A model generated the notes under the pieces. It had not been told where the DNA came from, did not search any database, and saw only the letters and a list, made by a program, of their open reading frames with translations. The translations under genes and the position numbers were made by a program. A DNA stretch of 39,960 nt, from positions 1-39,960 of the forward strand of contig CAJCDH010000134.1 of the NCBI GenBank assembly GCA_903961095.1, in the 5' to 3' direction. The DNA is from an uncultured Burkholderiales bacterium. Its GTDB lineage: Bacteria; Pseudomonadota; Gammaproteobacteria; Burkholderiales; Burkholderiaceae_C. Positions 24,241 through 33,638 of this stretch are shown here, one piece after another (positions within the stretch are counted from its first letter, which is position 1; each line of letters begins with the position of its first letter).

Positions 24241-25245
24241 TTACTTAAGCGCCGGCAGTGCGTAAGCTTTGATGGTGCTCAATTGGCCGAGGGTCAATCG
24301 GTTGCCATGCTGGCTGACGACGGCTGCGGCGGCATGGTTGCCCAAGTTGGCTGCCTGCTCGGGTGAATAACCGCGAGTGACAGCATACAAAAATGCGCCA
24401 GCGAACATGTCACCAGCACCATTGGTGTCAATGGCTTTGACCTTCTCTGCAGGGACGTGCCAAGAGTCTTGTGCCGTGATAATTTCTGAGCCATCTGGGC
24501 CGCGGGTTAGGCAAACCATTTTGGCCAATTTTTTCAAGCTATCTTTCACCACGCTCAGGTCTTGAGAGCCACACCACACTTGGGCTTCTTCTTGGTTGCA
24601 GAACAAATAATCGACACCATCACCCAGCATGGCATCTAAGCCAGCTTTGCAAAATTGGATCATGCTGACATCACTCAGGGTGAGTGCCAATGACACACCT
24701 GCTTCGCGTGCAATTTGTCGGCCTTTCAAAGCTGCTTGCAGGCCGGTAGGCGATGCCGCTAAATAGCCTTCCATGTAATAAATTTTAGATTTCACAATGT
24801 CGTGCGGATGAAGGGCTGCATCGTCTAGCTCGGCTGAGACCCCTAAAAAGGTGCACATGCTGCGCTCGGCATCGGGCGTGACCAACACCATGCAACTGCC
24901 TGTTTGACCTTCAGTTGCACGAGTGTGGTTGAGGTTGGTATCGACGCCACGAGCTTGCAAATCTTTCACGTAAAAATCGCCCAGTGAATCGTGCGCCACT
25001 TTGCAAGAGTAGAAGGCTTTGCCACCCAGTTGAGCCAAAGCGACGACAGTATTGCCTGCAGAGCCACCGCCAGTTTGACGAGGGGTCATGGCTTGAACAT
25101 GGTGGAGCAGTTCGGCTCGGCGAGGTGTGTCTATCAGGGTCATGTGACGCTTATCGACCCCCATTGATTGGAGCAGGGCGTCGCTGACTTCGTATTCAGA
25201 ATCGACCAAAGCGTTGCCAATGGCATAAAGATCGTAGTGAGACAT
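24241..25245 (-). CDS. PfkB-family carbohydrate kinase, probable adenosine kinase
   Basis: A 334-residue ribokinase-fold enzyme. The substrate-binding TGGGSAGNTVVALAQLGG (58-75), LTRGPDGSEI and the ATP-binding/catalytic DTNGAGDMFAGAF (273-285, catalytic D279) are PfkB signatures. The overall pattern (YAIGNALVDSEYEV, then MEGYLAASPTG) matches betaproteobacterial proteins named adenosine kinase, which phosphorylate adenosine to AMP. Related members act on other nucleosides or sugars, so the substrate is probable, not proven. ATG 25245 is preferred to an upstream TTG at 25269. The divergent gap to the NYN gene holds CCTGAG/CTCAGG (25287-25314) with no known function. Confidence 0.88.
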   Translation of the reverse strand: MSHYDLYAIGNALVDSEYEVSDALLQSMGVDKRHMTLIDTPRRAELLHHVQAMTPRQTGGGSAGNTVVALAQLGGKAFYSCKVAHDSLGDFYVKDLQARGVDTNLNHTRATEGQTGSCMVLVTPDAERSMCTFLGVSAELDDAALHPHDIVKSKIYYMEGYLAASPTGLQAALKGRQIAREAGVSLALTLSDVSMIQFCKAGLDAMLGDGVDYLFCNQEEAQVWCGSQDLSVVKDSLKKLAKMVCLTRGPDGSEIITAQDSWHVPAEKVKAIDTNGAGDMFAGAFLYAVTRGYSPEQAANLGNHAAAAVVSQHGNRLTLGQLSTIKAYALPALK

Positions 25246-25409
25246 GGTTGTCTTGTTGGTGGAGTTCAATAAGCCCCAAGTTTAAACCTGAGTGATGTCA
25301 GTTCACGGCTCAGGGTCGTTAAAATATCCTTGGGTTCGCAGACCCGCTACGAATCAGGGGGCAATTTAAAGCCGGCTGATTAAATTATCTTAAAACCTCA
25401 AAGGCTGCG

Positions 25410-26324
25410 ATGAAACGCGATTATTTTTCTCATTCGTCCAAAGATGGACACCGTCAATCGATTGAGCAACAAGGCGGCTCTTGCATTGCCTTGATAGATG
25501 CCAGATTTCTGGTCTGGCTTGCTCAACATACCCACTCTGGCCCAAAGCAAGAGGCTTTGAATCGGTATGGCATAGCTCAATTTTTGACGGGTGCTTTGGG
25601 CCATGCCGGTTTGGATGTGAGCATCAAGCGCATTTACTGGTATGCAGAAGAACATGAAAGTTTGGATGTTGATGGACAAATTGTTCGCAAAGTCTTGTCT
25701 CACGATACAGACGGTGGCATCTCTTTGCTAAAGTCTCTGGGTCAAGACTTGCGACGCTTGGCGGAAAGCAAAGCATGTGAACATGTTCTTTTGGCCACAG
25801 ACGATGAGCGGTTTCTAACTGCAATTGATGATGCGCAACTTGCTGGTTTGCAGGTTCATATCATGGCTGATGACGCAGCAAGCAATATGCAGCAATTGCA
25901 CCAAACTGACCCGGGCTGGGGTCGATTGTTGTCGCAGGCTGACCGACGCGTTGTGGTGCAGTCCAAATCGCTGGCTGAAATGTTGCAGGGCGCGACCAGC
26001 AAAGAGGCGTCTCAGGTGCAAGAAGATCCGCAAGTGGTCAAAGACGCCATCACCGATGTGATTGTGTCTTGGTGGGATGATGAGCCTGAAGACCGAAGAG
26101 AGGAGCTCCGCGATGCTTTGCACATCAGTCGCGGAATTCCGCAAGACGTTGACCGTCAACTTTTGCTGCGCATGCGCCATCGCCTCACCCGAGCTCTCAC
26201 ACTCCCAGAAAAGAAAATGTTGCGAGAAATTTTCAGGGCTGTGGCGCTGGGTACGCATTCACAAGAAGCCCCTTCGCACAACGATCCTGCGTCGTCGTCG
26301 CCTTTGATCGAAGAGTCTGTTTAA
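25410..26324 (+). CDS. NYN-domain (PIN-like) putative ribonuclease
   Basis: A 304-residue protein with an N-terminal NYN domain (about 25-165): CIALIDARFLVW carries the first conserved Asp, IYWYAEEH follows, and LLATDDERFLTAI carries the second acidic cluster. NYN domains are metal-dependent nucleases related to PIN/FLAP folds and usually cut structured RNA. The C-terminal half (about 190-290) is helical and charged, with LRDALHISRGIPQDVDRQLLLRMRHRL; I do not recognise it as a named domain. AAAGG precedes ATG 25410. It diverges from the adenosine kinase gene; no partner is evident. Confidence 0.82.
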   Translation: MKRDYFSHSSKDGHRQSIEQQGGSCIALIDARFLVWLAQHTHSGPKQEALNRYGIAQFLTGALGHAGLDVSIKRIYWYAEEHESLDVDGQIVRKVLSHDTDGGISLLKSLGQDLRRLAESKACEHVLLATDDERFLTAIDDAQLAGLQVHIMADDAASNMQQLHQTDPGWGRLLSQADRRVVVQSKSLAEMLQGATSKEASQVQEDPQVVKDAITDVIVSWWDDEPEDRREELRDALHISRGIPQDVDRQLLLRMRHRLTRALTLPEKKMLREIFRAVALGTHSQEAPSHNDPASSSPLIEESV

Positions 26325-26362
26325 TTTGACCTGCACTGCAAGCACCTTAGGACGCGCATCGG

Positions 26363-27583
26363 ATGACTGAAGCAAGCACTGATTTCAAAGTTTCAATGGG
26401 CGCTTTGACAGGCCTTAAAGTAGTGGAACTGGGACAGCTCATTGCCGGTCCATTTGCTGCCAAAACTTTGGCAGACTTTGGCGCCGATGTTGTCAAAATT
26501 GAACCGCCAGGGGCTGGCGATCCATTGCGGCAGTGGCGCTTGATCAAAGATGGAACCTCGGTTTGGTGGCAGGTTCAATCTCGCAACAAACGTTCTTTGG
26601 CACTCGACCTGCGCCAGGCTGAAGCGCAAGGCATTGTGCGCAAACTGGTTGCTGAAGCCGATGTCTTGATTGAAAACTTTAGACCGGGTGCCATGGAAGC
26701 TTGGGGATTGGGGCCTGAAGTCTTGCTTGCACTCAACCCAGGTTTGATCATGCTGCGCATCAGTGGTTATGGTCAAACGGGTCCTTACAAAGACAAGCCG
26801 GGCTTTGGCGTTGTCGCTGAAGCGATGGGAGGCCTGCGCCACCTCAGTGCCGAACCAGGACGTTTGCCTGTTCGAGTTGGGGTGAGTATTGGCGACACCT
26901 TGGCCTCTCTTCATGGCGTGATTGGCATTTTGATGGCGCTTCACGAAAAGCAAAAAAGTGGTCTAGGGCAAGTCATTGATGTTGCGCTTTATGAAGCCGT
27001 ATTCAACTGTATGGAAAGTTTGCTTCCAGAATACAGCGCTTTTGGTGCAGTACGTGGGCCCGCTGGCAGCGCTCTGCCTGGCATTGCACCTAGTAATGCT
27101 TATCTCTGCAAAGATGGTAAATGCGCACTGATCGCAGGCAATGGCGACAGTATTTTCAAGCGTTTGATGCATGCCATTGGCCGCGATGATTTAGGCGCCG
27201 ACCCGGCATTAGCGGACAACGCAGGCCGAGTTAGAAGGGTAGAGGAAATAGATGCGGCCATTGGTGCTTGGACTTCTCAACTTGAAGTGACAGAGGTCCT
27301 TTGGGTGCTTGACCAAGCTGCTGTTCCTGCTGGCAGAATTTATACTGTAGAAGATATAGCGGCCGATCCTCATTATTTGGCCCGCGGTATGTTGGCAGAA
27401 GTCGGCCTAAGTGATGGTAGCCAATTAAGGGTACCTGGAATGGTGCCCAAGCTTTCCAGAACACCTGGTGAGCATCGACGCAATGCACCTAGCTTGGGCC
27501 AAGACACAGATGCCGTCTTGAAAGAATTGGGCATCTCAGACCAGCAGATCAGTGAAATGCGCAATCGCGGCATTGTTGCTTGA
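26363..27583 (+). CDS. CaiB/BaiF (class III) CoA-transferase
   Basis: A 406-residue family III CoA-transferase, which swaps CoA between acyl groups through an enzyme-bound aspartyl-CoA. LKVVELGQLIAGPFAAKTLADFGADVVKIEPP (read as the N-terminal Rossmann part), NKRSLALDLR, ENFRPGAMEAWGLGP, RISGYGQTGPY and the segment VGVSIGDTLASLHG with the expected catalytic Asp are all present. The substrate cannot be told from sequence: related enzymes act on carnitine, oxalate, formate, succinate or bile-acid esters. It starts 38 bases after the NYN gene and may share its transcript, although a functional link is not obvious. Confidence 0.92.
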   Translation: MTEASTDFKVSMGALTGLKVVELGQLIAGPFAAKTLADFGADVVKIEPPGAGDPLRQWRLIKDGTSVWWQVQSRNKRSLALDLRQAEAQGIVRKLVAEADVLIENFRPGAMEAWGLGPEVLLALNPGLIMLRISGYGQTGPYKDKPGFGVVAEAMGGLRHLSAEPGRLPVRVGVSIGDTLASLHGVIGILMALHEKQKSGLGQVIDVALYEAVFNCMESLLPEYSAFGAVRGPAGSALPGIAPSNAYLCKDGKCALIAGNGDSIFKRLMHAIGRDDLGADPALADNAGRVRRVEEIDAAIGAWTSQLEVTEVLWVLDQAAVPAGRIYTVEDIAADPHYLARGMLAEVGLSDGSQLRVPGMVPKLSRTPGEHRRNAPSLGQDTDAVLKELGISDQQISEMRNRGIVA

Positions 27584-27646
27584 TGTGCATCAAGCATTGA
27601 GCGCATGCGCCTTGCCACTGCCCCTGCCCTTGTTTAGCATGGCTGC

Positions 27647-27982
27647 ATGAATTGGAATTTTTTACACAAACGGCTGCTCATTTGCATATGCAGCCTATTG
27701 CTTTTGCCCCTTCCAGCTTTTTCGGTTGAAGCGAACAGGTACATTGCGCCTGAACTGTTGCCCATGTCATTGCAACTCAGTTGGCAGGCCAATAAGCCAA
27801 ATTTAGGCCAGTTCGGACAGTGTGCAGCAGCCTTTGACAGCAGAACCGAAGATATCAAAATGGCTTTTGCATGTTCAATTTATGTCAAGTTAACGGCCGT
27901 TGCAGAGCGCAAGGCCTTGGCGCATTGTGAACAGCAACGCCAGGCAAGGCACATCAAGGCCCCTTGCCAATTGGTTCGGTGA
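27647..27982 (+). CDS. Small secreted protein of unknown function
   Basis: A 111-residue protein with a clear signal peptide: basic start (HKRLL), a hydrophobic core (ICICSLLLLPLPA) and a likely cleavage near FSVEA (residue 25-26). The mature part of about 85 residues has four cysteines (GQCAAA, FACSIY, AHCEQQ, APCQLV), enough for two disulfide bonds in the periplasm. I do not recognise a family. It lies alone between the CoA-transferase and the convergent lipocalin. No strong ribosome binding site is seen, so reality of the gene rests on the good signal peptide and coding-like sequence. Confidence 0.65.
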   Translation: MNWNFLHKRLLICICSLLLLPLPAFSVEANRYIAPELLPMSLQLSWQANKPNLGQFGQCAAAFDSRTEDIKMAFACSIYVKLTAVAERKALAHCEQQRQARHIKAPCQLVR

Positions 27983-28028
27983 AAACACCCACAGTTGCCC
28001 CTGATTCATAGAATGAAGGGCAGAAGCT

Positions 28029-28136
28029 TTACTTCTTGGTGAGCGTGTCACCGCTGATGGTAGATGCTTGCACATTGGCAATAGCTTCCAACTTCTCTAT
28101 GGCTGCATCGCTAGAGTTTGTTTTGGCGAGTTTTTT
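28029..28136 (-). other. Out-of-frame coding-like continuation of the lipocalin
   Basis: Just before the lipocalin stop (28111-28113) the minus strand has six A's (T-run 28131-28136). Dropping one A would join the lipocalin frame to a further open stretch reading [20 protein letters not shown] and then NVQASTISGDTLTKK, ending at TAA (28031-28029). The stretch reads like a helical, soluble protein end and has no start codon that would make it a gene by itself. It may be a recent frameshift, a sequencing error or chance. Confidence 0.4.
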
Positions 28137-28677
28137 CTAATTTTGTGATGTCAAAACCCATCAATTTCAAACGATGTAACAAGCCGTCATATTGAGTGGC
28201 ATTCACCACAGGCGTTCGAGACAAAATCCAAAGGTAAGACCTTGTGGGGTCACCAACAGCCGCGAGTTGGTATTCGGCATCCAAATCTAGTACCCAATAG
28301 GCGCCCCAAACCAATGGCAGCCAAGCGGTCCAATCTGGTGCAAATCGGACTTCCAATTGTGCTGCTTGACCACTTCCGTTGGGTCTGGCAACGCCTATCG
28401 CTTTAATTTCTTCGCCAGATTCAGTCACGCATTTGTTTGTGACTTCAATTTGCTTGGGGCCTAGAATTTTGTATTGGGCCTGAGTGCCTTGAACGCAGCG
28501 ACGTTGAAACCAATTGGGCAACTTGGCAATTTCGTACCAGGAGCCCATGTACCTTGAAATATCAAGCTCCGAAATGGACTTGACGGGTTGATCTGCAAGG
28601 GCCGACACTGGCAGCAATGCTGCCCAAATGGCAAAGACGAAAAATCGAAACGCTGCCATGGCGGCTGTGACGGTCAT
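28111..28677 (-). CDS. blc: Lipocalin family protein (Blc-like), periplasmic
   Basis: A 188-residue lipocalin. A signal peptide (hydrophobic [15 protein letters not shown], cleavage after SALA near residue 28) is followed by the lipocalin signature [19 protein letters not shown], then the VTNKC and [13 protein letters not shown] blocks of the bacterial Blc group, which bind lipids such as lysophospholipids. E. coli Blc is an outer-membrane lipoprotein; here no lipobox cysteine follows the signal, so a soluble periplasmic form is expected. Its ATG overlaps the fbp stop as ATGA (28677-28674). The C-terminus may be altered by a frameshift in an A6 run (see 28029-28136). Confidence 0.88.
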   Translation of the reverse strand: MTVTAAMAAFRFFVFAIWAALLPVSALADQPVKSISELDISRYMGSWYEIAKLPNWFQRRCVQGTQAQYKILGPKQIEVTNKCVTESGEEIKAIGVARPNGSGQAAQLEVRFAPDWTAWLPLVWGAYWVLDLDAEYQLAAVGDPTRSYLWILSRTPVVNATQYDGLLHRLKLMGFDITKLEKTRQNKL

Positions 28678-29681
28678 GTTTCGAGGTGGTAACGCGTGAT
28701 GCGCTCAACCTCATTCTTGGACCCCAAAATAACACTCACACGTTCGTGCAGTTGTTGAGGTTGAATGTTCAAAATCCTTTCTCGTCCGTTGGTAGATGCG
28801 CCGCCTGCTTGCTCTATCAGCCAGCTCATGGGGTTGGCTTCATACATCAATCGTAACTTGCCAGCCTTGTGCGGTTCGCGCTTGTCCCAGGGGTACATGA
28901 AAATACCGCCGCGGGTCAGAATGCGGTGCACATCAGCCACCATGCTAGCAATCCAACGCATATTGAAATCTTTACCGCGCACGCCATCTTTGCCCTGCAA
29001 GCATTCATCGACATAGCGCTTAACAGGGGCATCCCAATGGCGCATGTTGCTCATGTTGATGGCAAATTCTTTGGTGTCTTGTGGCACCGTGACATTCTCT
29101 TGTGTGAGAACGAATGAGCCCTGTTCGCGGTCTAGTGTAAACATGACCACGCCATCTCCTACAGTCAGTACCAAGGTGGTTTGAGGGCCATAAACACAAT
29201 ACCCTGCTGCAACTTGTTGGCTACCAGCTTGGAGAAATTCTTTTTCGCTGATGGCATCGTTGTCTTCAGGTTTTTTGAGTACGCTGAAGATGGTGCCAAT
29301 GCTGACATTGACGTCAATGTTGCTGGAGCCATCAAGGGGGTCGAACAGCAAAAGGTATTCACCTTGGGGATAACGGTTGGGTACCAAGTGGATGGTTTCC
29401 ATTTCTTCTGAAGCCATGGCTGCCAAGTGGCCACCCCATTCGTTGGCTTCGATCAAGACCTCATTGGCAATGATGTCCAATTTCTTTTGAATCTCGCCTT
29501 GCACATTTTCGACATCGGCGCTGCCTAGAACACCCCCCAAAGCACCTTTGTTGACGGCATGGCTGATGCTCTTACAGGCCCGTGCCACGACTTCCAGTAA
29601 AAGACGAAGCTGTGAAGGAATATTGCCCTTGCTGCGTTGCTGCTCAACCAAATAGCGGGAGAGTGAAATTTTTTGTGACAT
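28674..29681 (-). CDS. fbp: Fructose-1,6-bisphosphatase, class 1
   Basis: A 335-residue cytosolic enzyme that converts fructose-1,6-bisphosphate to fructose-6-phosphate in gluconeogenesis. The metal site is [20 protein letters not shown] (from residue 113), and [24 protein letters not shown] gives the substrate-binding region; ASEEMETI supplies another metal ligand. The length matches class 1 enzymes. GGAGA precedes ATG 29681. pepN stops 14 bases upstream and the lipocalin overlaps the end, so all three are probably cotranscribed. Confidence 0.97.
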   Translation of the reverse strand: MSQKISLSRYLVEQQRSKGNIPSQLRLLLEVVARACKSISHAVNKGALGGVLGSADVENVQGEIQKKLDIIANEVLIEANEWGGHLAAMASEEMETIHLVPNRYPQGEYLLLFDPLDGSSNIDVNVSIGTIFSVLKKPEDNDAISEKEFLQAGSQQVAAGYCVYGPQTTLVLTVGDGVVMFTLDREQGSFVLTQENVTVPQDTKEFAINMSNMRHWDAPVKRYVDECLQGKDGVRGKDFNMRWIASMVADVHRILTRGGIFMYPWDKREPHKAGKLRLMYEANPMSWLIEQAGGASTNGRERILNIQPQQLHERVSVILGSKNEVERITRYHLET

Positions 29682-29695
29682 TCTTTTCTCCGAAT

Positions 29696-32416
29696 TTAGT
29701 CGGCCAAAGCGCGCGTGACGACTTCACGGACATCATTGCTGAGGTCAGATTTGGCGGCGACACGTTCGATGGCGGCCTTGGCTGCTTGGCGATAGGGCTC
29801 AGCCAATTTTTTCCAGCGATCCAAAGCTCGGGCTAGTCTTGCAGCAACTTGAGGGTTGATGGCGTCGAGCTCTATCACGCGCTCGCTCCAGAAGACATAA
29901 CCTGCGGCATCTATTCTGTGAAATCCACCTGGGTTGGCGCTGCAATAACTGAAAATCAAACTGCGTGCGCGATTTGGGTTGCGCAAGTTGAAGTCGGGGT
30001 GCTGCATGAGCTGGCGCACAATTGGCAAAACATTGCCGTTGCGATCAGGCGCACCGGCTTGCAAACCAAACCACTTGTCAATCACCAGAGCTTCATTTTT
30101 GAACAAGGTGTGAAATTGCGACAAAGCTTGCGCAGCCAATGCATGACCACTGCCGACCAGTGCAATGAGTGCATTGATTCGATCTGTCATGTTGTGGGCA
30201 TCCTTGAATGCTTGAAGGGCTTTACCTGGCCAAATGACTGTACCTTCCTGTGTGGCGGCTAAGCAAAGCATGCTCAAAGCCATACCTGACAAGGCCCTCT
30301 TGCCGCTTGAGTTGGCGTCTGGCGAGTAAGCGCCAGTCACTTTGTTTTGCTCGTAGCAGGTTTGCCAATCTGTTTGCAATGCCTGAGCCAGTTGCAGCTT
30401 CATCGCTTCGCGAACAGCATGTACTTGTTGTGGATCGACGGATTCAAGTTGCTCGGAAATGTAGGTTTCTGAGGGCAAGGTAAGCACCAGCTCTTTGAAG
30501 GCAGAATCTAAATCTGGATTTGCTAAAACGACTTGCATCGCGTGCAAGTAGTCATTGCCTAAAACCGCTTCTGTTTGAGGGTTGTGATTGCCACGAATGA
30601 AACGCAGCGCAGCTTGAACGGCCAACCTTTGGCCCGCCTCCCAACGGTTGAATGCATCAGTGTCGTGAGCCAATAGCGTGAGCCACTGTTCTTCAGTGAG
30701 CATGCAGTCAAGATTGACAGGTGCGCTGAAGTTTCGCAGCAGCGAAGGGGTTGGCGTAGAAGCAATATTTTCAAACACAAAGGATTGAGTTTGCTCACTT
30801 AAGACCAAGGTCTTGCTAAATTGTTGATGGTCTTGCGACTCAACATCGCCCTGCAAGTGAACGCCAATGGGTTGGCCTTGTGCATCTAGCAGGCCCACTG
30901 TGAAGGGTATGACAAACGCCTCTTTTTGCTTTTGATCGGGTGTTGCAGCACAAGACTGCGAAAGAGTGAGAGTGAAGGTTTGTTGCTCGCTGTTGAAAGC
31001 ACCCTCTGCCAGCACCCTAGGCGTACCGGCTTGGCTGTACCAGCGTTTGAATTGGGGAAGGCGCAGGGCCAAAGGTGAGCCTGGGTTGGCGTCAGCAATA
31101 GCCTGGGCAAAAGCGTCACATGTGACGGCTTGCCCATCATGTCGCTCGAAATAAAGCTTCATGCCTTTTGCAAAACCTTGCTTACCTTCTTCGTCACCCA
31201 GCGAACTCACCAAGGTTTGCATCATGCGCACGACTTCTGCGCCTTTTTCGTAAATGGTAACGGTGTAGAAGTTGTTAATTTCAACATAGCTGTCAGGCCT
31301 GACGGGATGCGCCATGGGTCCGGCATCTTCAGGAAACTGAACAGTGCGTAGCACACGAACATCTTCAATGCGTTTGACTGCACGGGCACTTTGAATGCCA
31401 GCCATATCTTGGCTGAACTCTTGATCGCGAAAAACGGTCAAGCCCTCTTTCAGAGAAAGTTGAAACCAGTCTTGGCAAGTAATTCGATTGCCGGTCCAGT
31501 TGTGAAAATACTCATGTCCGACCACGCTTTCAATGTTGGCAAAGTCGGTGTCTGTGGCGGTTGCTGGGTTGGCCAGAACAAACTTCGTGTTGAAAATATT
31601 CAAGCCCTTGTTTTCCATGGCGCCCATGTTGAAGTCACTGGTCGCCACGATCATGAAACGCTCAAGGTCAAGGGGCAGACCAAAGCGAGCTTCGTCCCAA
31701 GCCACACTGGCCATGAGAGAGTTCATGGCGTGCTCTGTTTTGTCCAAGTCACCGGGGCGAACAAACACTTGCAATAAATGTTCTTTGCCAGAGCGCGACA
31801 CAATGCGCTGCTCTCGTGCTACCAACTGGCCTGCTACCAAAGCGAACAAATAGCATGGTTTTTTATGCGGATCGAGCCACTTTGCAAAATGACGCCCATC
31901 TTCGAGTTTGCCTTGCTCTAACAAATTGCCGTTGGACAACAGAACCGGGTACTTTTGCTCATCGGCGCGCAATGTCACGGTGTAACTGGCCATCACATCG
32001 GGACGGTCTAAAAAGTAGGTGATGCGTCGAAAGCCCTCAGCTTCACATTGCGTGAAGAAAGATTCGTTGCTGACGTAAAGACCAGACAGTTGGGTATTTT
32101 TGGAGGGGTTACAGGTTGTGAAAATTTCCAAATCAAAGGCTTCGTTGCCTTCTGGTAAATTTTCAAGAACCAACTGGTTGCCGTCCATCTTGAATGAGGT
32201 GCCGCCGCCATTGACCATGACGCGTGCCAAATTCAAGTCTTCACCATCTAGTCGCAAAGCTTGTGCTTCGACATCAGGGTTGCGGCGCACCCGCATTTTG
32301 TTGAGGACGCGCGTTTTGCTGGGGTCTAAGTCGAATGTTAAGTCGACGGTCTCGATCCAATAAGCCGGCGCTGTGTAATCAACGCGGCGGATGGCCTTGG
32401 TTTGTCCTTCAAGCAT
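29696..32416 (-). CDS. pepN: Aminopeptidase N (M1 family)
   Basis: A 906-residue M1 zinc aminopeptidase that trims N-terminal residues from peptides in the cytosol. The exopeptidase motif GAMEN is at 265-269 and the zinc site is HEYFHNW (His 301 and 305) with E324 eighteen residues later. The C-terminal helical region is the E. coli PepN-type DUF3458 domain. The frame is open to 32470, but ATG 32416 follows GGAGA (32430-32426) and begins [11 protein letters not shown] like other PepN proteins. It lies 50 bases after prfB. Confidence 0.96.
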   Translation of the reverse strand: MLEGQTKAIRRVDYTAPAYWIETVDLTFDLDPSKTRVLNKMRVRRNPDVEAQALRLDGEDLNLARVMVNGGGTSFKMDGNQLVLENLPEGNEAFDLEIFTTCNPSKNTQLSGLYVSNESFFTQCEAEGFRRITYFLDRPDVMASYTVTLRADEQKYPVLLSNGNLLEQGKLEDGRHFAKWLDPHKKPCYLFALVAGQLVAREQRIVSRSGKEHLLQVFVRPGDLDKTEHAMNSLMASVAWDEARFGLPLDLERFMIVATSDFNMGAMENKGLNIFNTKFVLANPATATDTDFANIESVVGHEYFHNWTGNRITCQDWFQLSLKEGLTVFRDQEFSQDMAGIQSARAVKRIEDVRVLRTVQFPEDAGPMAHPVRPDSYVEINNFYTVTIYEKGAEVVRMMQTLVSSLGDEEGKQGFAKGMKLYFERHDGQAVTCDAFAQAIADANPGSPLALRLPQFKRWYSQAGTPRVLAEGAFNSEQQTFTLTLSQSCAATPDQKQKEAFVIPFTVGLLDAQGQPIGVHLQGDVESQDHQQFSKTLVLSEQTQSFVFENIASTPTPSLLRNFSAPVNLDCMLTEEQWLTLLAHDTDAFNRWEAGQRLAVQAALRFIRGNHNPQTEAVLGNDYLHAMQVVLANPDLDSAFKELVLTLPSETYISEQLESVDPQQVHAVREAMKLQLAQALQTDWQTCYEQNKVTGAYSPDANSSGKRALSGMALSMLCLAATQEGTVIWPGKALQAFKDAHNMTDRINALIALVGSGHALAAQALSQFHTLFKNEALVIDKWFGLQAGAPDRNGNVLPIVRQLMQHPDFNLRNPNRARSLIFSYCSANPGGFHRIDAAGYVFWSERVIELDAINPQVAARLARALDRWKKLAEPYRQAAKAAIERVAAKSDLSNDVREVVTRALAD

Positions 32417-32466
32417 CACAAAAAATCTCCTTGGGTTGGGGTCACACGCAGGCTTGGCCTGCTTTG

Positions 32467-33571
32467 TCACACACCTTGTTTGAGCGAAGCTTCAATGAAT
32501 GCATCCAAGTCACCGTCCAACACTTTTTGAGTGTTGGACATTTCAACGTTGGTGCGTAAATCTTTGATGCGACTTTGGTCGAGCACATAGCTGCGTATTT
32601 GATGACCCCAACCGACATCGGTTTTGGTGTCTTCTAATTTTTGTTGCGCTTCCATGCGCTTGCGCATTTCAAAGTCGTATAGGCGCGAGCGCAGGCGTTT
32701 CCAAGCCACATCGCGGTTGCTGTGTTGGCTGCGGCCGTCTTGGCATTGCACCACGATGCCCGTAGGGATGTGGGTTAAGCGCACCGCAGAATCAGTTTTG
32801 TTAATGTGCTGACCGCCCGCACCACTGGCACGGAAGGTGTCGGTGCGAACGTCGGCTGGATTGATGTCAATTTCGATAGAGTCGTCAACTTCGGGGTAGA
32901 CAAAAATACTGGCGAAACTGGTATGGCGGCCACCGGATGAGTCGAAAGGAGACTTGCGCACCAATCGGTGCACTCCGGTTTCAGTGCGCAGCAAGCCAAA
33001 AGCGTATTCGCCCTCAAATTTAAGCGTGGCCCCTTTGATGCCTGCCACGTCACCTGCTGATTCGTCTTCAACAGTTGCTTTGAAACCTTTGCGCTCTGCG
33101 TATTTCAAATACTGGCGCATGAGCATGCTGGCCCAGTCGCATGCCTCTGTCCCACCTGCACCGGCTTGAATGTCTACAAAGGCATTGCACGAATCGGCTT
33201 CGTTGTTGAACATGCGCCTGAATTCGAGTTGCTCCACAATGGCGGACAGCTTGTTGGCTTCGACTTCGATCATGAGCAAGCCAGCTTCATCGCCATCCTG
33301 TTTGCTCATGTCAAACAGCTCGCTGTTGTCTGAAAGCTCAGACGTGAGCGTGTTGAGTGTGACCACCACACCGTCGAGTGCTTTTTTCTCTTTGCCCAGT
33401 TCTTGGGCTTTTTTGGGCTCGTTCCAGACTGTTGGATCTTCGAGTGATGCGTTAACGGTTCTTAGGCGTTCAGATTTGGCATCGTAGTCAAAGATACCTC
33501 CGTAAATCTTCGGTGCGGGTGGCCAAGTCGGCCAATTTCGCGCCAATTTGATTGATGTGTTCTGCTTCCAT
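32467..33571 (-). CDS. prfB: Peptide chain release factor 2, made by programmed +1 frameshift
   Basis: A 367-residue release factor that ends translation at UGA and UAA. The gene is in two frames: codons 1-27 start at ATG 33571 ([16 protein letters not shown]...) and run into an in-frame TGA at 33490-33488; a +1 shift at CTT-TGA-C continues the main frame ([10 protein letters not shown]...) to 32467. The SPF stop-recognition motif (about 207-209) and the GGQ catalytic motif (about 252-254) are both present. The shift is the known autoregulation: low RF2 makes the UGA slow to terminate. Calling only the downstream frame would give a wrong N-terminus. Here pepN, not lysS, follows. Confidence 0.97.
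33487..33500 (-). promoter_or_regulatory. Programmed frameshift site of prfB
   Basis: On the minus strand, GAGGT (33500-33496) acts as an internal Shine-Dalgarno signal a few bases before CTT-TGA-C (33493-33487). CTT is the slippery codon 27 and TGA the in-frame stop. The layout closely matches the E. coli prfB site. Confidence 0.95.
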
Positions 33572-33638
33572 GAGGGGGTATGTCCGAATCTAATAAAGAT
33601 AGGATTTTCTCATGCTTAGAGGCAAGTTGCGAAGCAAT

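Noticed and set aside
29849-31777. Plus-strand open frames opposite pepN
   Set aside because: Shadow frames of a complete M1 aminopeptidase; no ribosome binding sites or recognisable domains.
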